Source of the DNA: Laburnicola sp. R22_1
Lineage: Eukaryota > Ascomycota > Dothideomycetes > Pleosporales > Didymosphaeriaceae
Direction: 5' to 3'
Length of the DNA stretch: 64,000 bases
Assembly (NCBI GenBank): GCA_014281115.1
Contig: JACONQ010000005.1
Coordinates: forward strand, 806,001 to 870,000
Below are positions 36,301 to 48,157 of this stretch, in pieces. The stretch's first letter is position 1, and every line of letters begins with the position of its first letter. Made by a program: the position numbers and the translations under genes. The notes under the pieces are model-generated. The model worked only from the letters and a program-made list of their open reading frames with translations, had not been told where the DNA came from and did no database searches.

Positions 36301-37362
36301 TTCTAAGACTATATACACTATAGTGTAAGGTATTATTACCTTAAGTATAGTAAAAGCTTATTTAAATATATTAGCACGCTTATACAAAGTTTAAATAAGA
36401 ATCTCTTATTTAGAATCTTCTTTAGACTTTATAATAGCCCTAGTTATTAAATTTAGTACTATCTCTAAAAATAGGCCTTAAGAAAAGCAATATTAAGCCT
36501 AAAGCTAATAGGTAGCAAGTAACTATCTTATTTCTAAGCTATACTAAATTAATTAGTCTAGCTTAAATTTTCCTATAAACGTATTATACTTACTAGTAGC
36601 TTTAAGTTTAGCTACGCCTTAGTGCGCAAGCTATTTAAGGTCTACTATTAAAAATTTATTACTTAGCTAGTCTACTTTAAGTATAGTAATATAGTAATTA
36701 TACTATATATTATAAAGGATTTCTTTAGAGCAGACCTTTTTAGTAGTTTAATAATGCTCTTTTTCTTTATAAGGCTAAGGATAAAGCAACTAGTTATCTA
36801 GAGAGTAGTTATTAGCTACTTTCCGTACTAGATAGATAATAGCTTACTAGCAGGGTTAAGTAGGAAAATCTTTTTAAGGCAAGCATTATATAGACTATTA
36901 TTAGTAAAGTATAGGCAAATATTTACCTTTATATTGTTAATTCTAGAACTATCTAGAGGTAGAGAGAACGTAGTGAATATTCTAGGAGTCTCTTAAATTA
37001 AAGAGTAGTGGCTTGCTATAGTATAAATAGTAGCAAGGTTAAGTAAAATAGGGGTTATAAAGAGGGTGTAGCAAATAAACCTAAGGTAGTAAGTCTTATA
37101 TAGTATGCGAGCTAGCGTATAGTCTAAGCTAAGAAAAGATTAGATAAAAAATAAAGTATAAAATAAAATATATAAAACTTTAACCTCTATATTACTTCTA
37201 TAGCCTAGCTTTATGCCTTATACCCTTGCTATAATAGCGCCAAAAGGTAGTTATTAGGTAAGTTGGCTCTGCAGAGTATAGCGTAGTAGTTGTTATTTAG
37301 TAATTATTATTTGTTTTTTAGAAACTCCCTATCTAATTAGGTGAGCAACCTTTTTAAGTAGG

Positions 37363-37600
37363 CCTTAGCGTAGTATAATAATACTGCCTAGCACTAAAGT
37401 AACTAATAAACTTCTAGCCTAATCTAGTAAGTAATAGCCTAACCTATCTTAGCGTAGTATAGTAATACTACCTAGTACTAAAGTAACTAATAAACTTCTA
37501 GCCTAATCTAGTAAGTAATAGCCTAACCCACCTTAGCGCAGTATAATAATACTACCTAGCACTAAAGTAACTAATATACTTCTAGCCTAATCTAGTAAGC
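37363..37600. repeat. 84-bp tandem repeat, about 2.8 units, in the element B leader
   Basis: Units start at 37363, 37447 and 37531 with CTTAGCGYAGTATARTAATA and each contain CTTCTAGCCTAATCTAGTAA. They differ at a few C/T and G/A positions. They lie between the 5' LTR and gag, where a leader would be. A has lost this region, so it is not known whether the array is family-wide. Confidence 0.85.
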
Positions 37601-37701
37601 TAAAACTTCTACTAATTTAACTGCCTATAGGTAGCGTCTTAAGGGAGAACTAGATATTATGTCGCTATCTATAGCTAAAGAAAATATTAATCTTAGTATA
37701 A

Positions 37702-37980
37702 TATAAGGGCGGTACATAGCCTTATAGGGCAAACCTCTTAGGGACAGCTAGTATAATTAAAAGAGATAACTAAATTAAGACTATACTAAAATAGGGGATA
37801 AGGAAGGAACCTAAGGGGCCCTTACTTATATAGTAGACGGCATAGGGTATAGGCCCCACACTAACTATACGCTAACACTAACTAAAAAAGGCGCCTTCTA
37901 TAAGGTAAAAGGCGCTATTAGAGTGTAAAAGAAAAAGTAATAGTAAATGGCTAGTAGGAAGGCAGGGACAAACTGTTACA
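37702..37980 (-). repeat. Element B 5' LTR with TATA-like box
   Basis: 279 bp. In the minus sense a TATATAAG box (37825-37832) lies some 35-40 bp upstream of TTAGTATA (37782-37789), which is complementary to the sequence just downstream of the LTR (37693-37700). See the self-priming finding. Confidence 0.75.
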
Positions 37981-38799
37981 AAAGCAAATATATAAGAAAT
38001 AGGAAAACTTATATTAATAGAAATATTCTAAAAGAATATATAGTTTATATAGAAACGAGTAGAAAGAGTAATATATATTTTTCTATCTAGAAAATTATAT
38101 ATAATATAATTAAAGCTAAAAAAGCTAACTTAGTTATTAGCTAGTATAAGTACAATTATTTATAGTAAGTTAGCACTATATAAAGACAAGATATTATATA
38201 ATAAAAGACACCGTTTAGCACTATATAAAATAGGAAATTAGTTTAATAAAAAAAAGAGCTAGAGAGAAGATATATACATAGAGAGGTATTTAAGGTAAAA
38301 GATAAAAAGAGGAGAATAAAGAGAGGAAAGCCTACCTTATATACCTTTCTCTTCTATCTATAGCCTTAATTTCTACCTCTTATTAGCGTTTATCTTCCTC
38401 TTATCTAATATTACACAATTGCCTAACATTATTGCCTAAATAGATAAGATAAATAGGTCTACCTATTATATAAGAAACAAACTAAGTAAAAAGAACTTTA
38501 TATAAATAATATATTATTACTATAATTTTATTATTAACTGCGTAATTTTACTTTTAACTACTATTAGCTAGACTACTACTCTACTACTAGTAAGCCTAAT
38601 TACGCCTCTAATAAATAGTAGTAAAGTATAATAAATAGTTACTTAATAGAATCTTTCTACTAACTAAAGTAGACTAGTTAGAGTAAAAGATATATAGATA
38701 GGAGAATAATAAATAGATAAAGTAAATATTAGTAAGTAGATAGTTTGTGTAGAGAAAGAGAGAACTACTAATAGTAACTTTAAAATAAAAAGTTGCTAG

Positions 38800-39086
38800 T
38801 GTTTATATACTATATAGGCAAAGGCACCTATAAGAATTAAAGTTTTAATATTATTATATAATAGTATTATGTAAAAATTATATAATGCCTATACGCTATA
38901 GCCTATACATTATAGAATCTTCTTCTTTTTATTTACATCCTTTCTAGAAATAAGCAATTAATACTAAGTTGTTTTATTATATTATTTCCTTTCTTATACG
39001 CTTATTCTATACACTCTTTATACTTACTAATATAGAGTAATAGATATTAATGTCTATATAGCTAGCTGTAGAGTCCCTATTTAATA
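38800..39086 (+). repeat. Copia 3' LTR
   Basis: 287 bp, intact copy of the split 5' LTR, followed by the TATAG duplication at 39087-39091. Confidence 0.85.
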
Positions 39087-39091
39087 TATAG

Positions 39092-39388
39092 TTTATTTAT
39101 TTTATACTATATACTTTCTATATACTTTCTATATACTTTCTATATACTTTATTATTACTAATTATAATAGTATAATACTAAAATAATAAGTATTTTTAAT
39201 TTATAATTAATATATAATCTAGAAGTACTTATTCTTAATATTTAAACTTTAATACTAAATAAAAGATGAACTATAATAGTTCTTACTAAGGTTCTTATAT
39301 ATAAAAAATAGAACTTTTTTCTAGTTTATGAATATATATTTTTATTAATTTTTGTAATTTTACTTATAAGTAAAATGAGCGTTACTTA
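39092..39388. repeat. A+T-rich spacer with 12-bp tandem repeat
   Basis: The repeat CTATATACTTT runs about four units at 39105-39152. The rest is featureless A+T-rich DNA continuing the sequence interrupted by the Copia element, with a short palindrome (TTTACTTATAAGTAAA) near 39358. Confidence 0.7.
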
Positions 39389-41176
39389 AGCTAGCGCAGC
39401 CGGTTGTGAGACACCCAGGGATATGAGACACCGCGCAGAAATCCTCCACCCCTTAAAAAAATCGCGATATCTCCACATCCACCCTACCAAAATGGCCAAT
39501 CGTGAGGCAGCAATTTAAGCAGCTATTACTAATCTTAATGCTGGCGTTTTTCCTAGTTAACGAGCTGCTGCAAAGGCACACAACATCCCCCTAGCCACGC
39601 TCTTGAGGCGCGTACGCGGTTCACAAAACTGGCAAAACAGCCACGTATACCAGCAACAATTAACTCCACAACAAGAGGACTTCCTTGTACAATGGATACT
39701 TGAAGAGGACGCACGCGGGTATCCTCCTTCTCACGCTCGTACACGAGAAATGGCGAATCGAATCCTAAGGATGAACGGCGAGCCCACGTTAGTGGGTAAA
39801 CACTGGATATCCCACTTTATCAAACGCAACCCACGCGTCGCCTCTATTGTGGGTAGGAAGATTAAGGCTGCGAGAGCTGAGGGAGTAACTTAGGAGGCAA
39901 TACGCGAGTTTCTTAAGCTTTATGAGCAGCTCCGCGTTGAGCTAAACATACGCAATAAGGATATATAGAATATAGACGAGACTAGCAAGGCCCTAGGTGT
40001 ATGTGCAAACACTAGAGTACTCGCAGACAGCTAGAAAACAAAGGCTTACTATTAGTCGCCAGAGAATCGCGAGTGGGCGTTGATAATTGAGTGCGTTTCG
40101 GCAATGGGCAAGAAGCTAAGGCCTGTGGTTATTTTCAAAGGCAAACACCTACAGAGCACCTAGTTTCTATTAATAATACCTAACTGGCTATACGCAACCT
40201 TAGAGAATGGCTAGACATCTAACGCAATTGGCGTTGAGTGGCTGCAACGCGTATTTCTGCCAGAAACTGCGCCCTTGGAGGATCGCTGGAGGATGCTAAT
40301 TTTGGATGGCCACGGCAGCTATGTAGACCTAGACTTCCTATAGATCTGCAAGTAGAATAAAGTCAGGCTTCTATTTCTCCCTACTCACTTATCTTATGTT
40401 CTGCAGCCCCTAGATCTCTCTGTTTTCTCAGTAGTAAAACAATTCTATCGCTAGCAGATCTAGGAGTTATCACACCTTAATGATGCTGCCCTAGTTAAAA
40501 AGGAACGCTTTATTACTGCCTACCACGTTGCCAGAGAGGGTGCAATCACTAAGAGAGTTATTCGCGCTAGATAGGCTACTGCAGGCATCTGCCTATTAAA
40601 CATTGAGCGAGTAATTAACTCATCTTAAGTCGCTCGAAGGCCTGTTACGCCACCTTGCTAGAATCAAGCTCAATAACTAATTAAGAGCTATCTCTCTACC
40701 CCCTGCGGCCCTCGTGATCTGTTTATAGCTCAGCGAGCGCTTCACAAAGAGCAGAGTATAGGCTAGAAGGTTCACTAACTGTTTGAAAAAGCTAGCAAGG
40801 CAATTGCAGTTGCAAATACTCGCTTAGTAGCGCTAGAAGCAGAGAACAAACAATTGCAGAGCTAACTTGAGGCTCTTAAGCCTCAAGCACCACGAAAGAG
40901 GGTTCGTATGGACCCAAATCAACGCTTTGCCAACGTAGATACGATTAAGATAGTAGTAGAGGCCTCTAAGCTTATAGAGCAACAAAACAATAGTCCTGAC
41001 AAAGAAAAGGAGGCAGAAAAACTAGCAGCAAAAGTAGCAGCTAAAACTCTGCAATCTATGTGTAGTGAGTGGCAATTGTAATTACGCTGAATCAATTATC
41101 GCGATTTTTTGAAGGGTGGAGGATTTCTGCGCGGTGTCTCATATCCCTGGGTGTCTCACAACCGGCTGCGCTAGCT
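39389..41176 (+). mobile_element. Pogo/Fot1-like DNA transposon (1788 bp)
   Basis: Terminal inverted repeats of at least 75 bp begin AGCTAGCGCAGCCGGTTGTG and include GTGTCTCA-type blocks at both ends (39389-39465, 41100-41176). TA duplications lie outside (39387-39388, 41177-41178). One transposase gene fills the interior. It is visibly richer in G+C and CpA than its surroundings, so it is younger or less RIPed. Confidence 0.9.
39492..41081 (+). pseudogene. Pogo/Fot1-like transposase (529 codons, about 20 nonsense codons)
   Basis: A single frame runs from ATG 39492 to TAA 41079-41081 with no frameshift; the breaks are TAG/TAA where Gln or Trp is expected. N-terminal helix-turn-helix: ANREAAI*AAI then RAAAKAHNIPLATLLRRV. 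CENP-B-type second domain: LTPQQEDFLVQWILEED through KHWISHFIKRNP. Catalytic DDE_1 domain: NIDETSKALGVCANTRVL (first Asp), RRMLILDGHGSY-type MLILDGHGSYVD (second Asp), then LPTHLSYVLQPLDLSVF (third Asp). The C-terminal coiled, basic region runs to WQL. It would bind the inverted repeats and cut and paste into TA. Apart from the stops the catalytic Asp residues are intact. Confidence 0.88.
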
Positions 41177-41178
41177 TA

Positions 41179-41565
41179 GTTAACTTATTTTGTACTCGCT
41201 CACCTATTACTCACTCATTCGCTCAGCGATCGCTCATCTTACTCATCCCCCATCACTATCGTCAGGCACACCGCAAGCCACTGCCAGCGCACTCCTCCCC
41301 TCAAGACCGCGTGCCACAGTGCAGGTTGTAGCACACCCTGTGTTCGTCCGTAGACAGACTACAGACGGTCAGACAGCAGCTGCCCAGCCCGGCGACAAGT
41401 GAAAGGAGCGAAGCCACTAGAATAGCCGCGTGGGGGTCGCGCGAGCCCAAGCAAAGCCCGACAAAGCGTAGTGCCAAAGTTTGTCGCGCTTCTTCTAGGG
41501 CCAGCCCAGTCGTCACTAGCTGCGTCACGGCAATCGTAACGCGGAGACGGGATGCTCACCGCCTA
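41179..41565. other. GC-rich, unmutated island
   Basis: About 390 bp with normal CpA/TpG and CpG content lies between the pogo element and the Harbinger element. Several short overlapping open frames exist on both strands, as expected in any GC-rich stretch. None has a recognisable motif or clear coding bias. It is probably single-copy DNA that escaped RIP, possibly an old gene edge or promoter. No rRNA or tRNA likeness was seen. Confidence 0.5.
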
Positions 41566-41899
41566 GGGGCGTGTTCGGTTCCGTCGTTAGTTTAAGCGTC
41601 AGTTTTATTAGGAATCGCTAAGTAAGCTGCTAAGCTTATAGGGGGGTATTTTAATAGCGCCTTAGCTAACTAGGGGTTATCTAAAAGTAGCTATTTAGCT
41701 AGCAAAAACCTAGTTTTAGATACTAGTTTATCCTTTTATTTACCTTATATCTTTTAAGTTTAACTTTATTCTTTATTAAAAATATATTATAAACGCCTCC
41801 CTCTTATTACTAACTTATTAAGCGCCTTACCTAAGAAAGCCTTTTATTCCTAACACTGCTGTATAGCTTCTAGGAAAGTTTAATAGCTAGTTTAGTAAT

Positions 41900-42900
41900 A
41901 TCCTAGTTAGAAATACTATTACTAAGTTCTAGACCTAATTCTATTAAGTTAAAAAAAGTGCTTTAAAGCTCCTTATAGCTAAAGACGCTACTTAATACTC
42001 TATAATACTAGACTAATAAGGGTAATAAAGCAAATAATAATTTTAAGCTATAGGCATAGGCGTATATACTAAAAGAGATAAATAAGATCTCTAGTAAGCT
42101 ATTAACTATATATTAAGTTAAGATAAAAGTTAATACCTATAAAAAAGAGTAGAAAGTTTAGGTAAATTTTATATAGCAGTTTAGCTTTTTAGTAAATAAT
42201 AGCATTATTATTATTAATAGTCTAGTGCCTAAGTAGTACTTTAACACCTATAAAGAGGCTTAAAAGTATTATAAAAAGTATCTTAAATTTGCTAACAAAC
42301 TTTGTATTTTTATAGGTTTTTAGCTACTAGGAAGAACTCTACTACTATTAACAACTTAATTAATAGGTATTAATCTAAGCTATCTAAGTTAATTAAGCAA
42401 AATAGCATTAATAGCTTATTTTGATAGGAAAATCTATTAAGTAGTAAGACTTTATTAAGTATGTAAAGTAAGCGTACAGCAACTTAGTTAAGGACTCTAG
42501 AAAGGCAACTAAAAATAACAATATTAAAAGACTATATAGGCAGAAAAAATAGCTAGTTATTAGACTAAATTAGAGATCTTATTATCTCCCTTAATAGAGA
42601 CTATTAGTAAGAGGCTATTTTATTATTTATAAATAGCTACTTAGCACTTAAAAACCTACTAAAGTTTGCTATACTTAATAATTTTAAGAATAATTTTACT
42701 ACTAAATTATTTATAAATGTAAAGTTACGTAGTGCGCAAAAGGCGTAGGTAAGGTTAAGAATTAATTTGCTTATTAGTTAGCCTTTATATGCCTATCTAA
42801 TAGGCTGCGTAGTGTTATATAAGTAGAGTAAAGAGGGTAAGTTAAAACTTAGAGCTAACGCAAAGATCTTAACTTTATACTAAAACTAATAATAGTAGCT
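41900..42900 (+). pseudogene. Second ORF of the Harbinger element, unrecognised
   Basis: The plus frame from about 42440 to 42890 reads RTLERQLKITILKDYIGRKN, DLIISLNRDY**EAIL and RINLLIS*PLYAYLIGCVVL with only TAG/TAA interruptions. Harbinger elements usually carry a Myb/SANT-like DNA-binding protein beside the transposase; position suits that, but I see no clear Trp-repeat signature here. It may instead be a helical accessory protein of this fungal family. Confidence 0.4.
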
Positions 42901-43039
42901 TATACGTAGTTTTTTAGTTTATAGAGTTATTATCTTTTTACCTATTTAAAACACTTTTTATAGTATTTTTATTCTGCTAAAACTAAGATTTGCCTATAAA
43001 AATTATAGTTTTTATAAATTTTACTATAATACACTATAA

Positions 43040-44170
43040 TTTATAGTAAATTTTATAATATAGGCATAATAACTTATACTAGTGTACTTTTTTAACTTCT
43101 TAATACTAAAGGTTTCCTATTACCTAGCACTTACTTTAACACTTTAATACTTAATCTATAACTCTTTACGCAGCTATATATTGCTGCTATATATCTTTAG
43201 CTATCTTATTCTATCTCTCTAATATATTAGTAATCTCTAGCATAGCCAAATTATTACTATTTTTATTCTTATAGCAACTACGCTCTATTTACTTATGCGT
43301 ATTAAGCTTATTAATTTTTTTAAAGTTATTAGCTATGCTATATACTATATTTATAAGATTATATAAGGTAGTAAAGATATATATAAGCTTAACTTTCGTT
43401 TTTATTAAAAACTTATACGGCCTATTAAGTATACGCTAACGCCCTTTAAAGACACTAAAAGTTCACTCTACTATATTCTATAGGCTTAAGTAGTAATGGT
43501 TAAATAACCTCTATAGATTATAAGGCTTATAAGTAACCTTATAGATCTTCCTTAAGTAGTACTATACGCTATAATATAGTATTAATAAAGGTTACTATTA
43601 ATATACCTAGTGTTTACTAAAAAGTATTTACCTAAAGAAGCTTTAAAGCCTCTATTAAGAGCACTTTTTAGCACTCTACTATTATGCGCACTACTCTTCT
43701 AGCTAGACAGAATATATATAAAATATATTTTAAAGTTAATATATACTAGTACGTTTTGCAATAAGTCTCTATAGCAATTTTAGTACTATTATAGTAGATT
43801 GTTATAGGAAAGTAGTACTAATTATTACTTAGAAAGCTAATATATTGTATTTTATATATAGATTTGGTTATTTAGTACTAGAAGAAAAAAACTACCTATT
43901 AAATTCTTAAGAGTTAATTAGGCACTAGCTTATTATATAACCTATATAGTGGAGTTTATTCTACTATATACCTCTCTACTTATAGAAGCTTAGCCCTATT
44001 AAGCTTTATACTAAACACCCTTCTAAAAACACCCTAAATATTCTATAATGTCTCCTACTAGTAAGTAAAGGCTAGGCCTATCTCTAATTATAGCCTCTAC
44101 TAATTATCTAGCTTTATATAACTTTAAATAATAACTTATAAACACTTACCTATTTTTATTACTAACCTAC
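43040..44170 (-). pseudogene. Harbinger DDE_4 transposase remnant
   Basis: Minus-strand frame: IFYIYSV*LEE*CA**S (the family's PGWEGSAHDS region), then GFKASLGKYFLVNTRYINSN (family KYFLADAGYxN with the catalytic Asp now Asn), then a short tract for APYRGVRYHLKEW, then ELLVSLKGR*RILNRPYKF for VFGVLKxRFxIL, then VKLIYIFTTLYNLINI. This order and spacing is that of PIF/Harbinger transposases. Numerous RIP stops. It would have cut and pasted into a 3-bp A/T target. Confidence 0.7.
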
Positions 44171-44899
44171 TTATTCTATTTACTTTCTACACTCTTATAG
44201 TTTTTCTATAGCTTAGCTTCTTATTCTTCTAAGCCCTAAACTATTCTTAAGCCTTTACTTAGCCTACCTTATTATACCTCCCTATCTTTAGATTAACTAT
44301 GCCCTAAAAGTCTATATATCTAGCTACCTTAGTTCTAGCAGTAGTAGTAGCAGTAGTAAGCCTCCTTATTAAGGCAATAATAGTGTAGACTCTAGTAGTT
44401 CTAATCTCTCCGCCTAAGCTATATACCTAGGTTTACGCCCTAGCAGAACTTAAGCTGTAGAGCAAAGTAGCCCTATGTCTCGCTTCTATTAGAGTCGCAA
44501 TCTAAACCCTAATTATAGCTTAGGCTATAGTAGTTATAAAGGTTTAAATTTTTATAAAGATTAGTATAATAGTTCTTAGCTTTTAATTTTCTAGCTATCT
44601 AATTATTAGTTAGGCTCTATTATTAAAGTCTATAGCTTATAATTCTATTCTAGTAATTATATATATATATTAGACTTTAATTTAACTTAGTACTAATACT
44701 ATTACTCTATCTTCTTCTCTAACTTTTTCTTTTTAACTACTTCCTTCCCCCCTTTAAGAAATAAGCTATTTCTTAGCTTATAATGCGCAGATATTATCTC
44801 TAGCTAGCTTACTTCTCCTAATAGGCAAAGTCTAAGAGGTTAAAGTTTACTAGTAGTGGCAGAATCCCTACTTACTTTATTCTTATAAAGACATCCTAT

Positions 44900-47800
44900 A
44901 TATATCTTACTAGCCTTTATAATCTATACGCAAATATAGGATATTTAAGCTTAGGCCTCTATATACCTTTATTAAGGTCTATAGAATTAACTTTTTTTAA
45001 GAAATTATTAATTTCTTCTAAAAGATTATTAGTGTCTATAATATTAGGTTCTAATATTATCTTAAGATCTATTATTATGCGTAGATAGAATTAAATAATA
45101 TAATTGCCTAGTATTTTATTATAAAAGAGTATTCTATTAAGCTTCTTTAGTATATACTATCCTTTACTATGCAATAGCATAGCTCTAATTCTAAGGGGGC
45201 CTTAGTATCTTCTAGCAAGCTTAACTTTACAACTTATATTACTAGCCTAAAATGTATTATATACTAATACTAGATTGCCTTATTATAGTAGCTTTATTCT
45301 AAGAGTGCGCTAGTTATTAAACTATTTCTTTTCTTATTTACATAGTTAGATAGTTTAGTTAATAGCTTCTTAAACTACTCTACTCTAATAGAGAGAAGTT
45401 CTTTAGTAGTATAAACTTATTCCTATAGAATTATCTACTATATTAGGATAAAAAGTTTAATAAAAAAGAACATATTCTCTTTTATAAATTAGAAAGACTA
45501 GTGTTTTACCTATAGATTACTTTACTATAACCTAATTAGCCTATAAAGCTTTAGATAGGTTTTAAGACTAGTCGCCCTTTATTTTCTATAGTATGCTAAT
45601 AAGCTCTTAGTAGTCCCTTTTCACTAGACTTTGCCCTTATAGGTAATAAGCACTAGTTATTACTTATTAAATACTAAACTATTTAGCTAAGTTCTCTACT
45701 AAGCCTTTATTCTCTAGTCCTCTATCTACTAATAGGTAAAAAGAAATGCCCTACCTACTAAAAATAGATTCTTCTAAGAACTAGGCAATTACATCTAAAT
45801 TAGTATTAGTAAGTACTTTTACTTTAGGCTATCTAGAGGTATAATTCCTAGCAATAACTATAAATTCCTTCCCTTATTTACTTCTAGGCATATATACCAT
45901 ATTTACTATAACCTATTTTTAAATTATATCTATTCCTTATATAGAGTATAGCTTCTTTACTACCCTTTTAATAAAATATACCTAATATTTAGTGTAGGTT
46001 TTATTATATTCCTTAACACTCTAATATATATTTAGCTCGTAGTAATATATTATAATCTTTTTCTAGATACCTTCTTATTCTTAATAGCCTAGTTTCTTAT
46101 AAAGTTATTGTAAAATATCCGCCTATTAGACTACGTTGTCTATAACTCTGTGTAGCGGCCTATTTTCTATAGTTTAATACTATATTATACCTCTTATAAC
46201 CTTATACTTCTAAGCTTATAGCCTAATATACTTTTAGTTTTTCTTAAATAGGCTTTTAGGTATAGTTAGAGTTATAAGCTAGATTATGATATTGCAAAAG
46301 CGTTCAGTGCACAGATTAAAGAAAATTTTAGGTAGGTTATTTATAGTAGGCTCTATATATTCTATTTCTACTTTATTCTCCTTACCTATATTAGAGAATA
46401 GAATACTAATATACCCTAAATACTTCTTAATAAAGTTATTAATATCTTTTTCTAGCTATTTAGAAAAGGTCTAATCTTTTACTATTTGCGCCTTAAAAGT
46501 ATATTAGCAACTATATACTTATACTTTAAAATATAGTAGATATTAAACTTTTAGAGTATTAGAAGTGCTAACTAGTAAGTTATTAAAGCCTTTAGTAAGT
46601 TAGTAGTGCTATAATTTAGCTAGATAATTAAAGTATAGAAGTTAGTTTCTATAATAAAGTGTATTTTATAGATCTAGAGTTAAAACTTTTAAGCGTAAAA
46701 AGAAGGGCTTTGCACTTATACGTCCCTAAATTCTAGTTATATTTGCTTTAAGACTAAATACCTAATTTAAATTATACTAGATAAAGAAGACTATTTGGCC
46801 TATATTACTGTATTACAGCTCTCTATCTAATTTTGCTACTATCTACTAAGATTACTACTTCCTATAATAGCTCTAAGTAGTTAATATACACTAATACTAG
46901 GGTAGAAGTAATACTCTTCTTTAACTACTATATTGCTATATTCTTTATAGTTTTCTAGTAGAACTCTACACTCTTATATAGTAGTATAAATAGTAGTATA
47001 GCAATTTTTACAAAGTTTTTAATCTAGATTTAATAGTACACATAAACTCTAAAAAAGATTTAGATATCTTTAGTATAGTCGCAAGGCAGCTATTTAATAA
47101 TCTTAATTACTTTCTTTTAGAATAGATATTAACTATTCTTATTAACTATATAGCTAACTATATTTATAATAGTGTAGTCCTAGTTAGACTTCTTATCTAA
47201 TATAGTAATACCCGTTAGTTCTATATTTACTAAAACATAATTAAAATTTATAAGGTATTCTATAATATATCTATAAATTTCTTTCTTAAGTATCTCTCTA
47301 TAGTTAGTCTTTAGGCCCTTTACTATAATAGTGTCTATATAAGATATATAATAAGAAGAAATCTAGTTATAATAATCTTTATAATAATCTGTATAAATTT
47401 AGCTACAGAATTAGTTATTCCTATAAGCAATATACACTACTAGATAAGTTCTAAAGGCGTATAAAATATAGTTATAGCGTAGGAAAATTTACAAAGGATT
47501 ACTTAGCTATATTTATAAAAGAAGTTAATTAGAAATATTATAAAATAGCTAGTAAACTCTTCTAAGAACTTATTAGGATTTAGGAGAAGATTACTATCTT
47601 AAACTATAACACTATTAATGCGTTATGCGTTATTAATTAGTTAGTATTCTTTATCCTTCTTCTTAACTAAAAACTATAGATTGCAATATAGACTTTTACT
47701 ATACTTTAGTATACCCTAATTAAGCCTCTATTATACTATAATAATAACTATATTCTTAAGTTTTTAAGGAAATAAAAAGTACAATTTCTTTTAAGTAGTA

Positions 47801-48143
47801 TAGTTAATAGTATAGATTTTAACTAGTAAAGCTATATTAAGATACACTTACCCCAATTTAGTAAAGTTAAAAATAGAACTAGTTCTCTTTACTATAGGAC
47901 TTCTAGTAATATATCTCTTTCCTAAAGTAAAAAATCTAAGCTAACTTTTATTTCCGCAATCTATTTTAGTGTTTACTAATTGCCTTTTAGAAATTCTGCC
48001 TACTAGTTAAAGAGATATTTATTAAATAGCTAAGGCCTAGTGTTAGTCCTCTTTTGCTTCTTTATAGCCTTCTACTTCTAGTCTAATTAGCCCATAATAT
48101 TCTAAGGCTTAACGCCTAAGTTATATATAGGGTTAACCTTCTT
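44900..48143 (-). pseudogene. Gypsy G pol remnant: RT, RNase H, integrase
   Basis: RT (about 47900-46900, minus): LVKKKDKEYQLINNA, then TNSVAKFI, then VKGPKTNYREILKKEIYRY-like (47340-47250). The primer-grip and connection stretch reads IFLEFMCTIKSRLKTL for the family's FLGVCVYYRIWIKDF. RNase H is at about 46900-46450. Integrase core (about 45960-45560): VNMVYMPRSK*GKEFIVIAR, then SRQGI...LLVDRGxENKGLVENLAK, then VITSAYYL*GQSLVKRDY, so the D,D,E positions can be placed. Heavy RIP. The ORF visible at 46286-46474 on the plus strand is a shadow of this region. Confidence 0.75.
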
Positions 48144-48157
48144 ATTCTTAGTCTTAT

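Larger units (their letters stand above)
29648..37980 (-). mobile_element. Gypsy element B, full length, nested in the Copia element
   Basis: The LTRs at 29648-29891 (3') and 37702-37980 (5') are TG...CA in the minus sense, with flanking duplication AAAGC (29643-29647, 37981-37985). B is homologous to A along pol and the 3' untranslated region and supplies the 5' half that A lacks. The 5' leader contains an 84-bp tandem repeat (37363-37600). The left LTR is shorter by an internal deletion. Length is about 8.3 kb and RIP is heavy. Confidence 0.85.
22182..39086 (+). mobile_element. Copia element hosting S (full) and Gypsy B
   Basis: The LTRs begin TGTCTATATACC (22182) and TGTTTATATAC (38800) and end TTTAACA (23668) and TTTAATA (39086). 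The element is flanked by the 5-bp duplication TATAG (22177-22181, 39087-39091). The 5' LTR is split by the 1189-bp S element. The 3' part is split by Gypsy B with its own duplication AAAGC. Net Copia length is roughly 7.4 kb, with gag-pol on the plus strand from about 24080 to 29100. The stretches 29105-29642 and 37986-38799 between pol and the 3' LTR show no gene. Confidence 0.85.
41566..44350. mobile_element. PIF/Harbinger-like DNA transposon (right end unresolved)
   Basis: The left edge starts GGGGCGTGTTCGGTTCCG, a terminus typical of PIF/Harbinger elements. It contains two divergent degenerate genes: an unknown plus-strand ORF and a minus-strand DDE_4 transposase. RIP is heavy. I could not locate the right inverted repeat, so the end coordinate is an estimate placed before element G. 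Confidence 0.65.

Noticed and set aside
37363..37600. CRISPR-like array
   Set aside because: 84-bp units are directly adjacent with no spacers, inside a eukaryotic retrotransposon leader.
39553..39744. Minus-strand ORF inside the pogo-like transposon
   Set aside because: Shadow of the plus-strand transposase, which has the HTH, CENP-B-type and DDE motifs in order.
41190..41559. Overlapping ORFs of about 66-75 codons on both strands in the GC-rich island
   Set aside because: They overlap in several frames and strands, lack recognisable motifs and are what GC-rich, stop-poor sequence gives by chance.
44423..44450. Right terminal repeat of the Harbinger element (ACGCCCTAG)
   Set aside because: Only nine bases match the inverted left end; too short in this composition to define a boundary.
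46286..46474. Plus-strand 62-codon ORF
   Set aside because: Lies within minus-strand Gypsy G pol; chance open frame.
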